This document shows, one piece after another, positions 53,603 to 64,000 of a stretch of 64,000 nt of DNA. This DNA is from Skeletonema tropicum. Its lineage: Eukaryota; Bacillariophyta; Thalassiosirophyceae; Thalassiosirales; Thalassiosiraceae. The notes beneath the pieces are model-generated. The model saw nothing but the letters and a program-made list of their open reading frames with translations. It made no database searches and had not been told where the DNA came from. The stretch covers positions 744,001 through 808,000 of the forward strand of contig CM074131.1 in the NCBI GenBank assembly GCA_037178625.1. Reading direction: 5' to 3'. The position numbers and the translations under genes were made by a program. How positions within the stretch are numbered: the stretch's first letter is position 1; each line of letters opens with the position of its first letter.

Positions 53603-56042
53603 ATGATGATGTCCTCTCAAACACCACCCGCTAGCAGCGGCGGCATGATAAGAACAATGAGCACTTTCACTACATTATTGCTAGTATCTCTCAGCTGCTG
53701 TGTTGTCAGTCCAGTGACATCATTTCTATTACCGCGGCAGCAATCGCTACAACACAAGTCACTAATATTATCCACCTACACACCCATCAATGTAGATGGT
53801 CAGCGATCATCATCATCATTATTACTAAATCAATCGTCCAAAACACAAGAAGGCGAATCAGCAGCCACCACATCAAATCCAGCAGCGGGGACATCCAAAC
53901 GAGCTCAGCGCAAGGCAGCCCAACGTGCCAAAAAACAACGTCAGCAAAACTCTCAAAGTAAGAATATTAATAAGGCGACCTCACAGCATCCCGAGGCAAT
54001 TATCAAGCGACAAAAACAGCAAGAACAGCAACGCAATGGGAATAATAAACGACGAAACCACAATTTTGCACAACGTGCCGAATATCTTAGTGAAGGCATC
54101 GACAGTGATAATGACTATGGCTTTCATGACAATTTGGATGGGTTGACGCTCACCCAAACCATTCCCAACCATCAAGACAAAGACACCGCCACCAACAACA
54201 TACAATTCCACCAACTGCACTCTCAAAGAGTATCCAAATTAGATGAGTCAACGACTGCTGATGACGTGGTCAAGGCGATTAAACGGGCGCAGAATTTACA
54301 TGATGTGCATGATGTTGTGGAGATTGCTCATTTCTTGTTGGAGGAGGTTGGTGAGTTTTGTTTGTATCATTGATTTAGTGATTGATTGGTCAATTGATCG
54401 ATTTATTTTGTAGGAATGTTAGTCTGATTTTGACTCTGTTTGCTCACAAATTTATTCTATAATATTTTTCACACACATCATGTGCACATCACATAATAAC
54501 ATCACATGACAGATCAATCCTTCGCCTACGGATACAGAGGATCCCTCCTCTCCCGCCTCGCCGTAGCCTCCCTCCACCTCCAAAACTACGACATTGCCAA
54601 ACGATGCATCATTGAACGGCGCATCTCTCATCGATCGTCCATGCTCCCTTTGGAATCGGCCGCGATTGTTCGGGGATTATTGCGATGTCATCATAGTGAT
54701 GAGGCGTGGGAGGTGTTGGAGGATGAATTGAGTTTACCCCTCGAAGGATCGGTGCAGTGGGAGACCAATGAACGGAATAAAAATGAAATGAATGATGATG
54801 AATTGCATTTGGAAGATGAAGCCACCCGACGAAGATTGGAAGCACGTGATAGACTTATTCATAGGGCGAGGAGTATATCGTCCATTGCCTCACGTCATTT
54901 TTATGAAATGGAACCCACCGAAGGGATTAAGGCGGTGGGAAAATTGAAAGAAATGGGGGGCATTGTCAAGGAGGCTGGATTGACTGCGGAGGATGTGGGT
55001 ATACCGTGGGCTAGATTGGTCAAGGGGGCGGCATTGTGTGAGAGTAAACGTCGAGATGGAAAATGGGACGATATTGACGAAAGTAGTGATGATGACGATG
55101 CTTCTTCTGCTGCTGAAAGGCCAAGTTCTTGGCCGTGCAATATTGTTTATACAGTATTGGATGCAATGATTGCATTTCCGTCGGAGAATAAGGATGTCAC
55201 TTTTGAGGCATTGTGTAATGCTTTGGTGAGACGGACTGTGTTTGTTACTGGGGCGGTGGATATGGAGGGTTGTCCTGAGGCGGATAGAGGAGAGGTTGCA
55301 TTTATTGGGAGGAGCAATGTTGGCAAGTCGAGTTTGGTGAATATGGTAAGTTGTCTCTCTTCCTTCCGTCTCACGAGTTGAGTGCGTAATTGATATTGTG
55401 AACCGACTAACTTTCTTCTTTCATCTTGTGCATCGAAATAAAATCACCTCACAGCTCACCAATCGCAAGTCGCTAGCATTCACAAGTAAGACTCCGGGAA
55501 AGACCCAACAATTCAATTACTTTGCTGTCAATGACAAACCAGAACTTGCACGTCAAATCCGTTACGGCGACGACGTACCAGGTGGAAAAGATCGGGATTC
55601 ATTTTACATCGTCGATCTCCCCGGATTTGGATTTGCCAAAGTCACCCAGCAATTACGTCAGCAATGGAGCGATTTTATGGATGAATATTTACAAGAACGA
55701 GAAACGTTGCAGGCAGTATTTCATTTAATCGACGCGAGGCATGGGCCGACAGATGAAGATAGCAAGATTATGCAGAAAGTCGGTACTATTTTGGGAGCGA
55801 AACAACAAGCAAAAGAACATTGTCCAAAATACATCATCATTTTAACCAAGGCGGATAAGAATGTGAAGAATGCAAAATCGCAATCCAATCCTGGCAAAGT
55901 GAGCAACAAAGTGATGGAGAAGTTAATAGGAACAATGAACGAAAATCGTGTAGGATATGCTCCAATAGTGTTGACGTCTTCTGAAACAAGGTTGGGAAGA
56001 GATGAGGTTTGGAAATACCTCAGATTTGCAGCCGAACAATGA
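53603..56042 (+). CDS. engB: EngB/YihA-type GTPase, probably plastid-targeted
   Basis: Three exons, 53,603-54,350, 54,513-55,345 and 55,455-56,042, give 722 residues; introns are GTGAGT...ACAG and GTAAGT...ACAG. EngB GTPases act in large ribosomal subunit assembly. The C-terminal 220 residues hold G1 GRSNVGKS (about 515), 'KTPGKTQQFNYF', G3 DLPGFGFAKV (about 580), G4 TKADK (about 658) and G5-like SSE. Exon 2 ends inside the G1 helix. The N-terminus has a hydrophobic signal segment (TLLLVSLSCCVVSPVTSFLL) whose TS-F junction fits the ASAF cleavage rule of diatom plastid proteins. Between lies about 400 residues, first Gln/Asn/Lys-rich, then helical, far longer than bacterial EngB (about 200). 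Starts at 53,603, 53,606, 53,609 or 53,657 are possible; 53,432 would bury the signal. Confidence 0.9.
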
Positions 56043-56793
56043 TAGACTTGTCAGGCATGCAATGCTATATAGAGCTTAGTACGGGATCAGGATTACTGAT
56101 GATAGGTCATCTCAGCTCTGGCAACTTTCATTATGTTGAAGAAAGTTGATCTAGTAATCGCGGTGTATGCGACAAAGAAGCGATGTAATATTTTTGTCTC
56201 CGCTTAGCTTAAGATTGAATCCCTTAGTAGAGAGTAGAGGCTATTGTACAAAATATATCACACAATTCAACTAATTTCCGCTCTGGGCTGCTTCTCTCTA
56301 GAGAGATACTTCCAAGCTTCCTTGCCTTTGCTTTTGACTGGAACGGTGTGATCTTAGCAGCCTCTGAACATGACTTGGACTTGATCTACAGCTCCACACA
56401 GATGCTGAGCAATACTGATTCCCAATCAGCATGAAAACACTGCAGTGTTCAGTCATCGTAAAAGAACATATCTTACACCATCACATTCATCCCTCTCATG
56501 ATGGTAACTGAAGAGAGATACTTACTACGAATGACGCGCCGACTAGCTTAGAGAGGATTGAGAAAGGAGTATCATCAGGTACAAATCCTGTGACATTTGC
56601 ATGTGCTCTCTCTACCGACGAGGGAAAGGCGCCACAAAATTGGCTTTGGTAGGCACAAAATTGGCTCGCTTGGCCAAATTTGCAATTTTCACACACTATT
56701 CCGCCCAAACCATAGCAACTCACGACGAACCCCGGCGAATAATGCCTCAGCGTTATGAAATAGTCAACGACGACGCCGCAAACAAACGCTGTC
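56043..56793. other. Intergenic
   Basis: No gene recognised. TTGGCTTTGGTAGGCACAAA-type short repeats (GGCACAAAATTGGCT) lie at about 56,637-56,675. Confidence 0.5.
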
Positions 56794-57243
56794 ATGAGAA
56801 CAACTTCAAAACGTGTTGCCGCTGATGCAGCTGGCAACGTAGAGGTCTATCCATCGTCCTCCGTTTCCTCAAAGAAAAAAATCGCTGTTGTTACCACGAT
56901 TGTCATACTTGCGGCTGTTGCAGTTGCAGTTAGCGTCGCTGCCAGCGGCGATCGTGAGGTTACAATGGATCCACCTGTAAAAGAAAAAAAGACTTTCGAG
57001 GAACAAGAATTAAAGCCTGTCCAAGTCCAAGAAGATACTCCTACGCGAGGTCCCAAACCTGTCGACACTCCGAAACCAACACCAAAGCCAACCCCTTCCA
57101 AGGAGGAAGACAATAATGCGAACACTATGATTCCTACAGGGGGAGCGACGACAACTGTAAGCACTGAGATATCTGGTCCTCCCACTGTGGATGACCGCGT
57201 TGATAGAAGGAACATGATTCAGAGTCCAACATGGGGTGTGTGA
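56794..57243 (+). CDS. Small single-pass membrane protein with Pro/Thr-rich tail
   Basis: The 149-residue frame begins at an ATG and has a short N-terminus ending in KKK, one membrane span (AVVTTIVILAAVAVAVSVAA, about residues 31-50) and a Pro/Thr/Lys-rich outer part with 'PKPTPKPTPSKEED'. The Lys residues before the span suggest the N-terminus stays in the cytosol. Such repeats are common in cell-surface or wall-associated diatom proteins, but no family is recognised. The gene may have an additional exon beyond 'SPTWGV' that I cannot see. Confidence 0.45.
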   Translation: MRTTSKRVAADAAGNVEVYPSSSVSSKKKIAVVTTIVILAAVAVAVSVAASGDREVTMDPPVKEKKTFEEQELKPVQVQEDTPTRGPKPVDTPKPTPKPTPSKEEDNNANTMIPTGGATTTVSTEISGPPTVDDRVDRRNMIQSPTWGV

Positions 57244-58041
57244 GAGAATAATAGTGAAAGAGATGAGCCAAAGCCAACATTGTCAGTCTTTTTTATGTTG
57301 TTTTATCAATCGAAAAGCTCCCATTCAGTGCCATTCATAATCTCGCACTGGCAGTCAGAACTTGTGCTTGGAGTCTCCACACTGTTTGTGGGTTGCCAAG
57401 TGTCGGTATGCTGTGCTGTGCATAAGTTGTAGAAAATAGTAGTTGCAGTAAAATAAGAAGGAAGCTGTTCCACCACCGGTTTGGTGCAATTCTTTTAGAG
57501 AACATTGAAGTAGTTGGAACTCGAGGACAACTTGAACTTGGCTCTCCCAGTCTCACAAAGTGGACGAGATGACTATAGAATTATATAGTAAAGCATCACA
57601 ACTACATTGACAAGCTCCACGCAGAGATCTTCAGGAAGAGAAAAGGTTGAGTTTGAATGCACGCTGGATTGGAGTGGAGCATCATTACCAAACACTCGAC
57701 GCATTGGAGAGTTGTCTCGGGTCCATCGCGAGAGGTTGGAGAGAGTGGGTCTTATATTATTTGATACGCACGAGAAGAGAGAGGAGAGAGGAGATAAATT
57801 TGCAAAGTCCACGTGGCCAAAATACAGAGGAATTAATACAAAAACCTCCCCTAACTCCAAAAAATTCCAAATCGCCGATGACGATGAGGTGGTGGTCATC
57901 ACCATAAGCCATGAGATTTGAGCTCCGCCAGTCATTCTATCCAGCCATACTTAGGAATTCTTTGTAATAGTACAGCCCGAGCAATCCATCAGATACAGAG
58001 TCGCTGCTAATTAGTATACCCACATCTACACAACCTCCACA
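57244..58041. pseudogene. Intergenic with a possible gene fragment (57,607-57,921)
   Basis: A + strand frame without ATG reads 'ELSRVHRERLERVGLILFDT' and later 'DKFAKSTWPKYRGINTKT'. The pattern of a helix ending 'L..VGL' weakly recalls helicase-associated domains that are common in diatoms. It could also be chance. Nothing else is seen. Confidence 0.2.
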
Positions 58042-59700
58042 ATGGCACCACCAAACCAAGAAGATCCCACCGCAAAGCGCCCCGCCTCCCCAGCCAACAG
58101 CAAAGCCAGTCACAACTCCTCCCCCTCCAAACGTGCCCGTGGTTCCTCCGTCGGCTCCCTAGGCTACGGCGACCACCACGGTGGAGGAGCCGAGGCCCTC
58201 CGTCTCGCCGGACCAGATAACAAAACCAAACAATACGACGATGGAGTATTACGTAAACGAACACAAGTTGAAACTGACGTGTTGGCTCGTGAAAAGGCCG
58301 CTCATGAATTGGCCGATGCGCTCCCCAAAGAAATTAGTACTGTTCCAACCATTGACTTGTTCTTACCGGAAGCATTGAAGGATGCCGTATTCGTTGGACA
58401 TTTGGTAACCGATCTTGATTCAGTGGGGGGTGCCATTGGAGCAGCGGCATTGTACAATGGGAAGGCGGCGTTGGCATCTGAGATCAACAGCGAGACGGCA
58501 TTTGCATTGGAGGAATGGGGTGTAGCCAAACCACCCACGATTGAAGAGGTGTTGAAGGAAAATCCAAATACCAAGATTTGTCTGGTGGATCATCAGCAGA
58601 CATCACAGATGAATCCGGCGATTAATCCAGATAATGTCGTGGGAGTGATTGACCATCATGCATTGCAGTCCAAAACGATTGTGACGGATCGTCCTATTTA
58701 TATTGACATTCGTCCATGGGGGAGTATGAGTACTATTATTTGTCATACGTTTTTGACGCATCATAAGCGTCCGCCGGTGGGTGTTGCGGGAATGTTGCTT
58801 TGTGCGATTTTGAGTGATACATTGAACTTGCAAGGGCCGACGACTACAGAATGGGATCGGTGAGTTTGGGAAAAAGAGATTTGTACGCTGATGCTGAGGA
58901 GATATATGTGTGTGTGTGGCAGAGCAATTTCCTGCTTCTGACAATCTCGATTCTATTCCTGTGCTTCTCAATGACTAACGCCACACACTCTCTCTCTCTC
59001 TACTTCATATCCATCACTCATCGAACATGCCACCTGATTGCATAGGCTCATGGTTGCCACACTTTCTGAAATCGCAGGAGTTGATGATATTCAATTATTG
59101 GCATCTCAACAATTCAAGGCCAAGTCAAAGGAATTGGCTGGACTATCTGCCCATGGATTGGTAAATGGAGACCAAAAATGCTTCTCTTTCTCAACCGACA
59201 CATTCACTGGTGATGTCGGCTTTGCTGTTGTGGAAACTACCGATGATGCAGTGATCATTGATCGTTTGGATGAGCTCCTTCCAGAGATTGTTGCATGCAA
59301 AAAGGAGAGGAATTTGAGTGTTCTGTTCCTTGCAGTTGTGAATATTGTTCAGTTGAAGGGGACATTGCTGCTTTGTGGGCCATCTGAATTGTCATTGGCC
59401 AAGGCGGCCTTCCCTGACTGTAAAGTGAATGATGCACATACCATGATGGATTTGGGGTCGAGAGTGTCACGAAAGAAGGATTATATTCCAGAGATTACAA
59501 AGGCTGTCAAGGCAGGATGGAAGAAGCCTGTAAAGCGTGGGGTAAGTATGGTCAGTATGGAAGCTTTGGGTAAGTTAGAGGTTGATCCTACAGATTATCA
59601 GCGTATCACCCGGAGAGGAAGTGCGTTGGCGGTGAAGGAAGGTGAACATTTCACTGTCGATGATACTGATTCCATTGTGGATGAGGAGAATTGCATCTAA
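58042..59700 (+). CDS. Family II (DHH/DHHA2) inorganic pyrophosphatase-like protein
   Basis: Two exons, 58,042-58,859 and 59,046-59,700 (intron GTGAGT...GCATAG, 186 bases), give 490 residues. Family II enzymes hydrolyse pyrophosphate with Mn ions; PPX1-type exopolyphosphatases share the fold. Visible motifs: GHLVTDLDSVGGA (about 119-131), LVDHQQTSQ, GVIDHH (the DHH motif, about 200-205), 'ILSDTLNLQGPTTTEWDR' and, in the DHHA2 domain, SRKKD at about 413-417 where the family has SRKKQ. The intron falls directly after the '..TTTEWDR' segment. The first 115 residues (Lys/Arg/Ser-rich, 'SPSKRARGSS', GDHHGGG) and the last 60 are extra compared with the 300-residue bacterial enzymes. Cytosolic or nuclear is likely since no targeting signal is seen. 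Confidence 0.88.
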
Positions 59701-60028
59701 GCCTAAATAGAAGAAGCTACAAAATGTGTATATTGAGATCAAGAGTGATTTAGTATTCTTACTACTTACACTGGGCCTGTCTGGGCAGGTTACCACAGTC
59801 AACTCATGTAGTAATTTGTACGATAAGTCGTGCACTTTGTACACCAGTTTCCACACAACATACATCCTAACCCTAACTTACTAATTAACTTGTATTATCT
59901 CCTCGGCAACAATCACAAGAACTGATCACTGCAGCTGCAACTGCAACCGAATTGAACATGAATTACGCCTAAACTTGCCTTAAAATAGGATCTTCTTGCC
60001 GCACAAAAGTACCATCCATACAAACTTC
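59701..60028. other. Convergent intergenic region
   Basis: 328 bases between the 3' ends of the pyrophosphatase (+) and SET (-) genes. Nothing else seen. Confidence 0.5.
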
Positions 60029-61478
60029 TCACAACTCATCATTGCTGCTGCTTTCATTCCATTGACGGACACAGTGTTCATCTACATTTTCTGCTTCGAG
60101 GGAACCGTCTTTTACCCACCAATCTTCGCCCATCGACCACACGTCATCGACAAGGTTAGCATTGCTCTGCAACACATAACGAATAGCACCGCTCAATGCA
60201 TGGTAGTACTCCCACAGTGATTGAAGCTCATACTCTGGAACTTTTCCATTTGATGACTGTTCCCTCTTTTGTCCAAACTCTTCCAAGCGTTCAAATTCAG
60301 TCTTCAACAGGTCCATGCCTTTCTTCGATGGAGGGACAAGAAAATCAACAACAACTTCTCCTGCACAGTGATATATCATGGCCACAGCAACAGCAACAAC
60401 GTCAGTCACGAATGTCGTGGTCGTTTATATTTGCGTAAAGATCGAGAAACAATGATGCTGTCTTACCATTTCCTTCGTCGCCATCCTTCCAATCCAAATC
60501 AAATTTGATACGAGCAAAATCAAATAGCCATCTCTGCGGGTATCCTTCTACAAAGCCAAAATGCAAAAACATTTCGGGTGTGCCAAACCAATCATAATAT
60601 TGATGACAAATAGTGCAGTGATTGTACGAATTGTATAGCTCTTCTCCTGCCAATATAGGTTTGCTTGTGACAATTTCATAGCCCGTTTTGTCGACTGGAT
60701 CCCCTCTGTATGGGTCATACTTGTGTGCAACATTTGTTTTGCCATTGTGATGGTTCATCATGTCTTTTGAGCAGATAACGAAGTAGTGAAAGAACGCGTA
60801 GAGTTAGAAATGTAGATCTGAACAGATACAATCGTGCATAAACCGATGAGTGGCTCAAATAATAACCAACTCACCATAGAAAGGAACAAGGTACTGATAG
60901 TCAGCTCTCGCCTTGACTAGCATCACAGCAAACACATGATCATCATTCTCAACATCTCCGTCACACTCCTCCTCCCAATCCTCTAAAATATCCTCAATCC
61001 ATACAGGAGGCAACTTTTCATTATTTGTCATTTCCCAAAAGAGTTTTTGGCCCTCTTCAGACCAGAAGCCAAGAGTGTAACCACGTGGTTGTGAGAGTAA
61101 ATATTTTCCGTAGGGTGTCATATCTGCCTCGCTCTTGCTCAATTCTTCAATAACCGCACTGATTGTCCCACAGTCCAAGTCCAACGATTCACTTGAATTC
61201 GGCGTGATCATGAGATCCCAAGGGATAGTACAAATAGTCTCTCCCTCCTCCAAAGGCTCCAATGCGAACAGCCCCCGCGGAGACGTTGGATCGTTAGGAC
61301 TAATGTGTCGGATTTGGAGTTTCTCGTTGACGAAGGATCCATTGGCTCGAAGCCAGTCGATCAAATCTGAGATCAGCACATCTTGTGTATTGTTAGCTAC
61401 AGTCTCACTTGCAGCAGCCGCAGCAGCGGAGGTGGCGGCTATTGTTAGTAGAAGGAAACCTCTGCGCAGAGACATCAT
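60029..61478 (-). CDS. SET-domain protein lysine methyltransferase (SETD3/Rubisco-LSMT class)
   Basis: Three exons, 61,478-60,875, 60,763-60,467 and 60,360-60,029, give 410 residues; both introns (111 and 106 bases) have GT-AG ends and keep the frame. The SET domain starts at about 65 with RGLFALEPLEEGETICTIP, is widened by the iSET insert typical of this class ('SEADMTPYGKYLLSQPRGYT'), and closes with DMMNHHN (about 202-208), GEELYNSYN (about 243) and 'YDWFGTPEMFLHFGFVEG'. Exon 2 begins inside DMMNHHN. The C-terminal 110 residues are helical, as in the substrate-binding domain. The N-terminus MMSLRRGFLLLTIAATSAAA looks like a signal peptide but no clear ASAF motif follows, so secretory-route targeting is likely and plastid targeting uncertain. 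Substrate unknown. Confidence 0.88.
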
Positions 61479-61673
61479 ACAAAACAATCTAAAACAAACA
61501 ATGATGCACCAACCGCTGCCACCTAACTCGCGGTCGTGCTCGAGGAACGAGGAATGGGAAGCCTCAAACGGAAACGACGGCGCTTCGCCATTGTTTCTTA
61601 CATCTTCATAATGCTGAACTGACAATCCTGAGTCTGAGTGTCACGACTAGAGGGCAACCTTTTTTGAGTCGTA

Positions 61674-63056
61674 CCGTCTATACCTTAGATCGTGTCCGTG
61701 TACATAACCCCACTATTGCAGTCCGGACATGTTCACCCCCCTGCGTGGATGCACGGACACATTCTAGAATCCGGACACTTTCAAGCGTTTCTTAGTAAAC
61801 GTCTAACAACAAATACTTAAATTAATCTAATCCAACTGCGCATTGCCTTCGTCCTCGTCGTCAATGATGCCAAATGCACTATCTATCATTTCAAAGTCGT
61901 CTTCGTTCCCATTTTCCACATCTTCAAGATGGTGCTAATACTTCGTTGTGGTAATAATATCCGTGCTGGGTAATATGGGCGAGGCTGCCCGAGTCTTGTG
62001 AATTGGAAGAGAGATTGTGAGGAAAGCTTTTATATGAATTCTGCGAAAACAAAACAATCAATGATCCTGTTAGGGGTGTATAGGCTTAAGATACAAGTGG
62101 AGATGGACGTGTTGGTGTGCAATTATTCCTACGATCATACAATTGTAACGACTTGTACGACTGGAGGAAATGAACGCAACCCAAAACCAAGCAGTCGAAT
62201 GACGGAAAGAGGTGCACTAAACATGATCTGGTGGTAATCGAATTGGCAGCTACAACATCTTTCTTTATTACTGGATTTCCGTAGAGCAACTCTTACTTGA
62301 TTGATTAAGTAATAATTGCTGGGAAGCACATGTAATGTAAATTGTTTATCATCTCTAGAGTAGACATTTAATGAGGTGCATGACCAAAGGAACATATCAG
62401 GGTAATGTTTCTCCGCCACTTATTTGATTTACTGGAATGAATGAACATTGTTGACCCCTGAGATTGCAGAGTCTAATGGGAGATTTAATTGAACCTCTCT
62501 TGGCCTATATTATGTTAGACCACGAGTGCAGTGTCATTAAATATCCTCCAATCACCGCCCCCTACTAGGTAACACACCATGGTGTTATTTGCAGTGATAT
62601 CGTTCTGTATCGACGGTTACAAATCGATATGTCGGTTTGGAGGGTGAAAAAGTGCCGCTGATGTAAGGGTCGATACGTCAATACACGTTGGATATCGCTA
62701 GTCACGGACAACACCATTCGAATCAGTGTTGAAAATAGGTCTAGGATCTATGCTTATGAGTCTATAGATGGTTTTGCGACGGTGTTAGAGGTATTGTCAA
62801 TGCATCGATAGCGTCATCGTGTTCTGTGATTTTTTGAGTTTTTGGATCCGGGGCAAAAATGTTTTTTTTGGGACAAGAATTCTCAGGTCTCATGGTCGGT
62901 GTGTTGGATCTGCCAAGCCAAAGCGCAGCAAAATGTGCTAGAAAGTGTCCGGTTGAGGGCGGACACTACCGCGAAAAAGGATGCGGACACGTCCTTACCC
63001 CTGGAAAAACAGTGCGGACAATAGAAAAATCCGGACACGATCTAAGGTAAAGACGG
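61674..63056. mobile_element. TA-flanked TIR element, 1.38 kb
   Basis: The 25-bp ends start CCGTCTATACCTTAGATCGT on the left and mirror it on the right with one mismatch; TA lies outside each (61,672-61,673 and 63,057-63,058). The motif CGGACA (or TGTCCG) recurs: about four times in the first 110 bases and five times in the last 120. Such sub-terminal arrays usually bind a transposase. No full transposase frame remains. Confidence 0.75.
61827..61938 (-). pseudogene. C-terminal acidic coding remnant inside the TIR element
   Basis: The - strand reads LEDVENGNEDDFEMIDSAFG, then 'IIDDEDEGNAQLD' and a stop at 61,827. A TAG just upstream closes the frame, unless it is a splice acceptor (TATTAG). 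Acidic tails of this kind are common at the ends of transposases, so this could be what is left of the element's own enzyme. Confidence 0.3.
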
Positions 63057-63058
63057 TA

Positions 63059-63517
63059 CCTTCATACTTACGATGGCTCACGTACACGTAGTGGTTGCTC
63101 TCCTGCTCGGTTTTTCAAAATGTCCTCAAAAAGTGGGGGTAACTTACCAGTAACTTTATCACGACGAATAACTAGCGTAGGTACCTACATTTTAAATCTC
63201 GGATAATCCGACACCAGATTTTGTCGTTCCCGTCCCCCCCGAATCTTGTCTCGTGTTTGATAGTTACTAGCTATTAGGTGAAGGAGTGGTGAGTGGTTTT
63301 AGGTTTTAACTTGATACTTGATACGCATGTAGTTACGTGGTAGGGTTGTCGATGGGGAAAGTGTTAGGCGGATCTGATAGACGTACACGTGGAATGATCT
63401 TGCTTCGTCGAATCCTTTCTTCATTCTTCATCAAAACAATAAACAATCGAACGCACACTCCTTTGCAACAATAGCCATACAAGTCAACGAGCCTGCTATT
63501 ATTGTACCCTCTCCATC
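63059..63517. other. Intergenic and promoter of the last gene
   Basis: No other gene seen. Confidence 0.4.
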
Positions 63518-64000
63518 ATGACAGCAATGCGGCCAAGAAATCTCCTCCTCTTATCCATAGCCGCTCTAGCGCTGCTCTCTACACCACTGCTTACACACGC
63601 TCAAGATGCAGCTACCGCAACAGCAGATGTCGTAGAAGAAGATGTCACTGATCTTGGTGATGTGGTTGGTGATGCCATGGCAGATATAACCGAAGGGTTG
63701 GACGAAGAGGTGGAAGACTTGGATGCTGTTGACGCCTCTGTTGAATCATCTGAAAATGAAGCGGAAGGAGCAGAGGAGGCCACTTCAACAACTGCAGCGG
63801 ATGAAACTACAACAGAATCCACTACAGAGGAACAAACACAACAACAACCAAAAGACGAAGAAGAAGAAGCACAGCCAACTCCACCTCCAGCACAAACAGG
63901 ACCATTCATTGATTTATTTGGAGAGGTATTGCTCTCATTAGAGATGGTTGATGAGACACATGCACAGGTTCATCAGCATTATACAAATGAGGTTTTGAGT
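63518..64000 (+). CDS. Secreted acidic protein, 5' part only
   Basis: The frame opens at ATG 63,518 and is still open at the end of the window (161 codons). The start (MTAMRPRNLLLLSIAALALL, then STPLLTHA) is a signal peptide with probable cleavage before QDAAT. A long Glu/Asp/Thr/Gln-rich low-complexity segment follows (EEDVTDLGDVVGDAMAD...), ending with 'QPTPPPAQTG'. The last residues, PFIDLFGEVLLSLEMVDETH, look like the beginning of a folded domain, perhaps a nucleoredoxin-like thioredoxin fold, but the diagnostic Cys motif would lie beyond the window. Confidence 0.65.
   Translation, partial: MTAMRPRNLLLLSIAALALLSTPLLTHAQDAATATADVVEEDVTDLGDVVGDAMADITEGLDEEVEDLDAVDASVESSENEAEGAEEATSTTAADETTTESTTEEQTQQQPKDEEEEAQPTPPPAQTGPFIDLFGEVLLSLEMVDETHAQVHQHYTNEVLS

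Noticed and set aside
57573..57935. - strand frame of 120 codons
   Set aside because: It is an antisense shadow of the possible fragment at 57,607-57,921 with no domain.

Overview
The window is nuclear DNA of a eukaryote, most likely a diatom (stramenopile, probably centric). Reasons: several genes carry short GT-AG introns of about 85-190 bases; one protein begins with a signal peptide ending in an ASAF-like 'TSF' motif, as in proteins sent to a secondary plastid; there are a Copia element with the DSQS-type protease of algal Copia lineages, a family II (DHH/DHHA2) pyrophosphatase and a dynein-1 intermediate chain; spacers are AT-rich and full of mobile DNA. No species is named, because nothing here settles it.

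1-13,030 is almost only repeats. A non-coding LTR family (266-bp LTRs, TGTCACA...TGTGACA, with a polypurine tract just before them) occurs in tandem and inverted copies. About 2.9 kb of it is present as two nearly identical arms facing each other (2787-5678 and 6784-9673) around a 1.1-kb spacer. A fifth, solo LTR lies at 12,749-13,021. 13,030-23,500 holds smaller elements: two head-to-tail 1.6-kb elements sharing TTAA target sites, each with a hairpin whose arms have changed in concert; a 366-bp foldback MITE with a CTGAA duplication; a 233-bp TA-flanked MITE; a 52-bp perfect palindrome; and an 0.8-kb foldback repeat. I see no convincing gene in the first 23.5 kb.

23,500-43,400 carries large genes: a 1361-residue ATPase of the kinase/AAA_16/helical-repeat class, the dynein-1 intermediate chain, a recently inserted 6.1-kb Copia retrotransposon (LTRs identical as far as I can compare, CATAT duplication, damaged gag), a small secreted Cys-rich protein, and a protein joining tandem BRCT domains to a BUB1/MAD3-like pseudokinase, with two one-base frame breaks near its end.

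43,400-51,800 is a decaying zone: a PDZ-domain relic, three tandem 1.6-kb units with a short ORF, mini- and microsatellites, a histone H3 gene broken by a 139-bp internal duplication and carrying Arg at position 36, and a 23-residue-period basic repeat of STPR type followed by a coiled coil.

53,400-64,000 is ordinary gene space: a plastid-type EngB GTPase with a long N-terminal extension, a small membrane protein, a family II pyrophosphatase, a SETD3/Rubisco-LSMT-type SET protein, a 1.38-kb TIR element, and the start of a secreted acidic protein that runs off the end. The genes do not form one pathway. The most unusual signals are the concerted hairpin, the giant inverted repeat, the BRCT-pseudokinase protein and the K36R histone H3.
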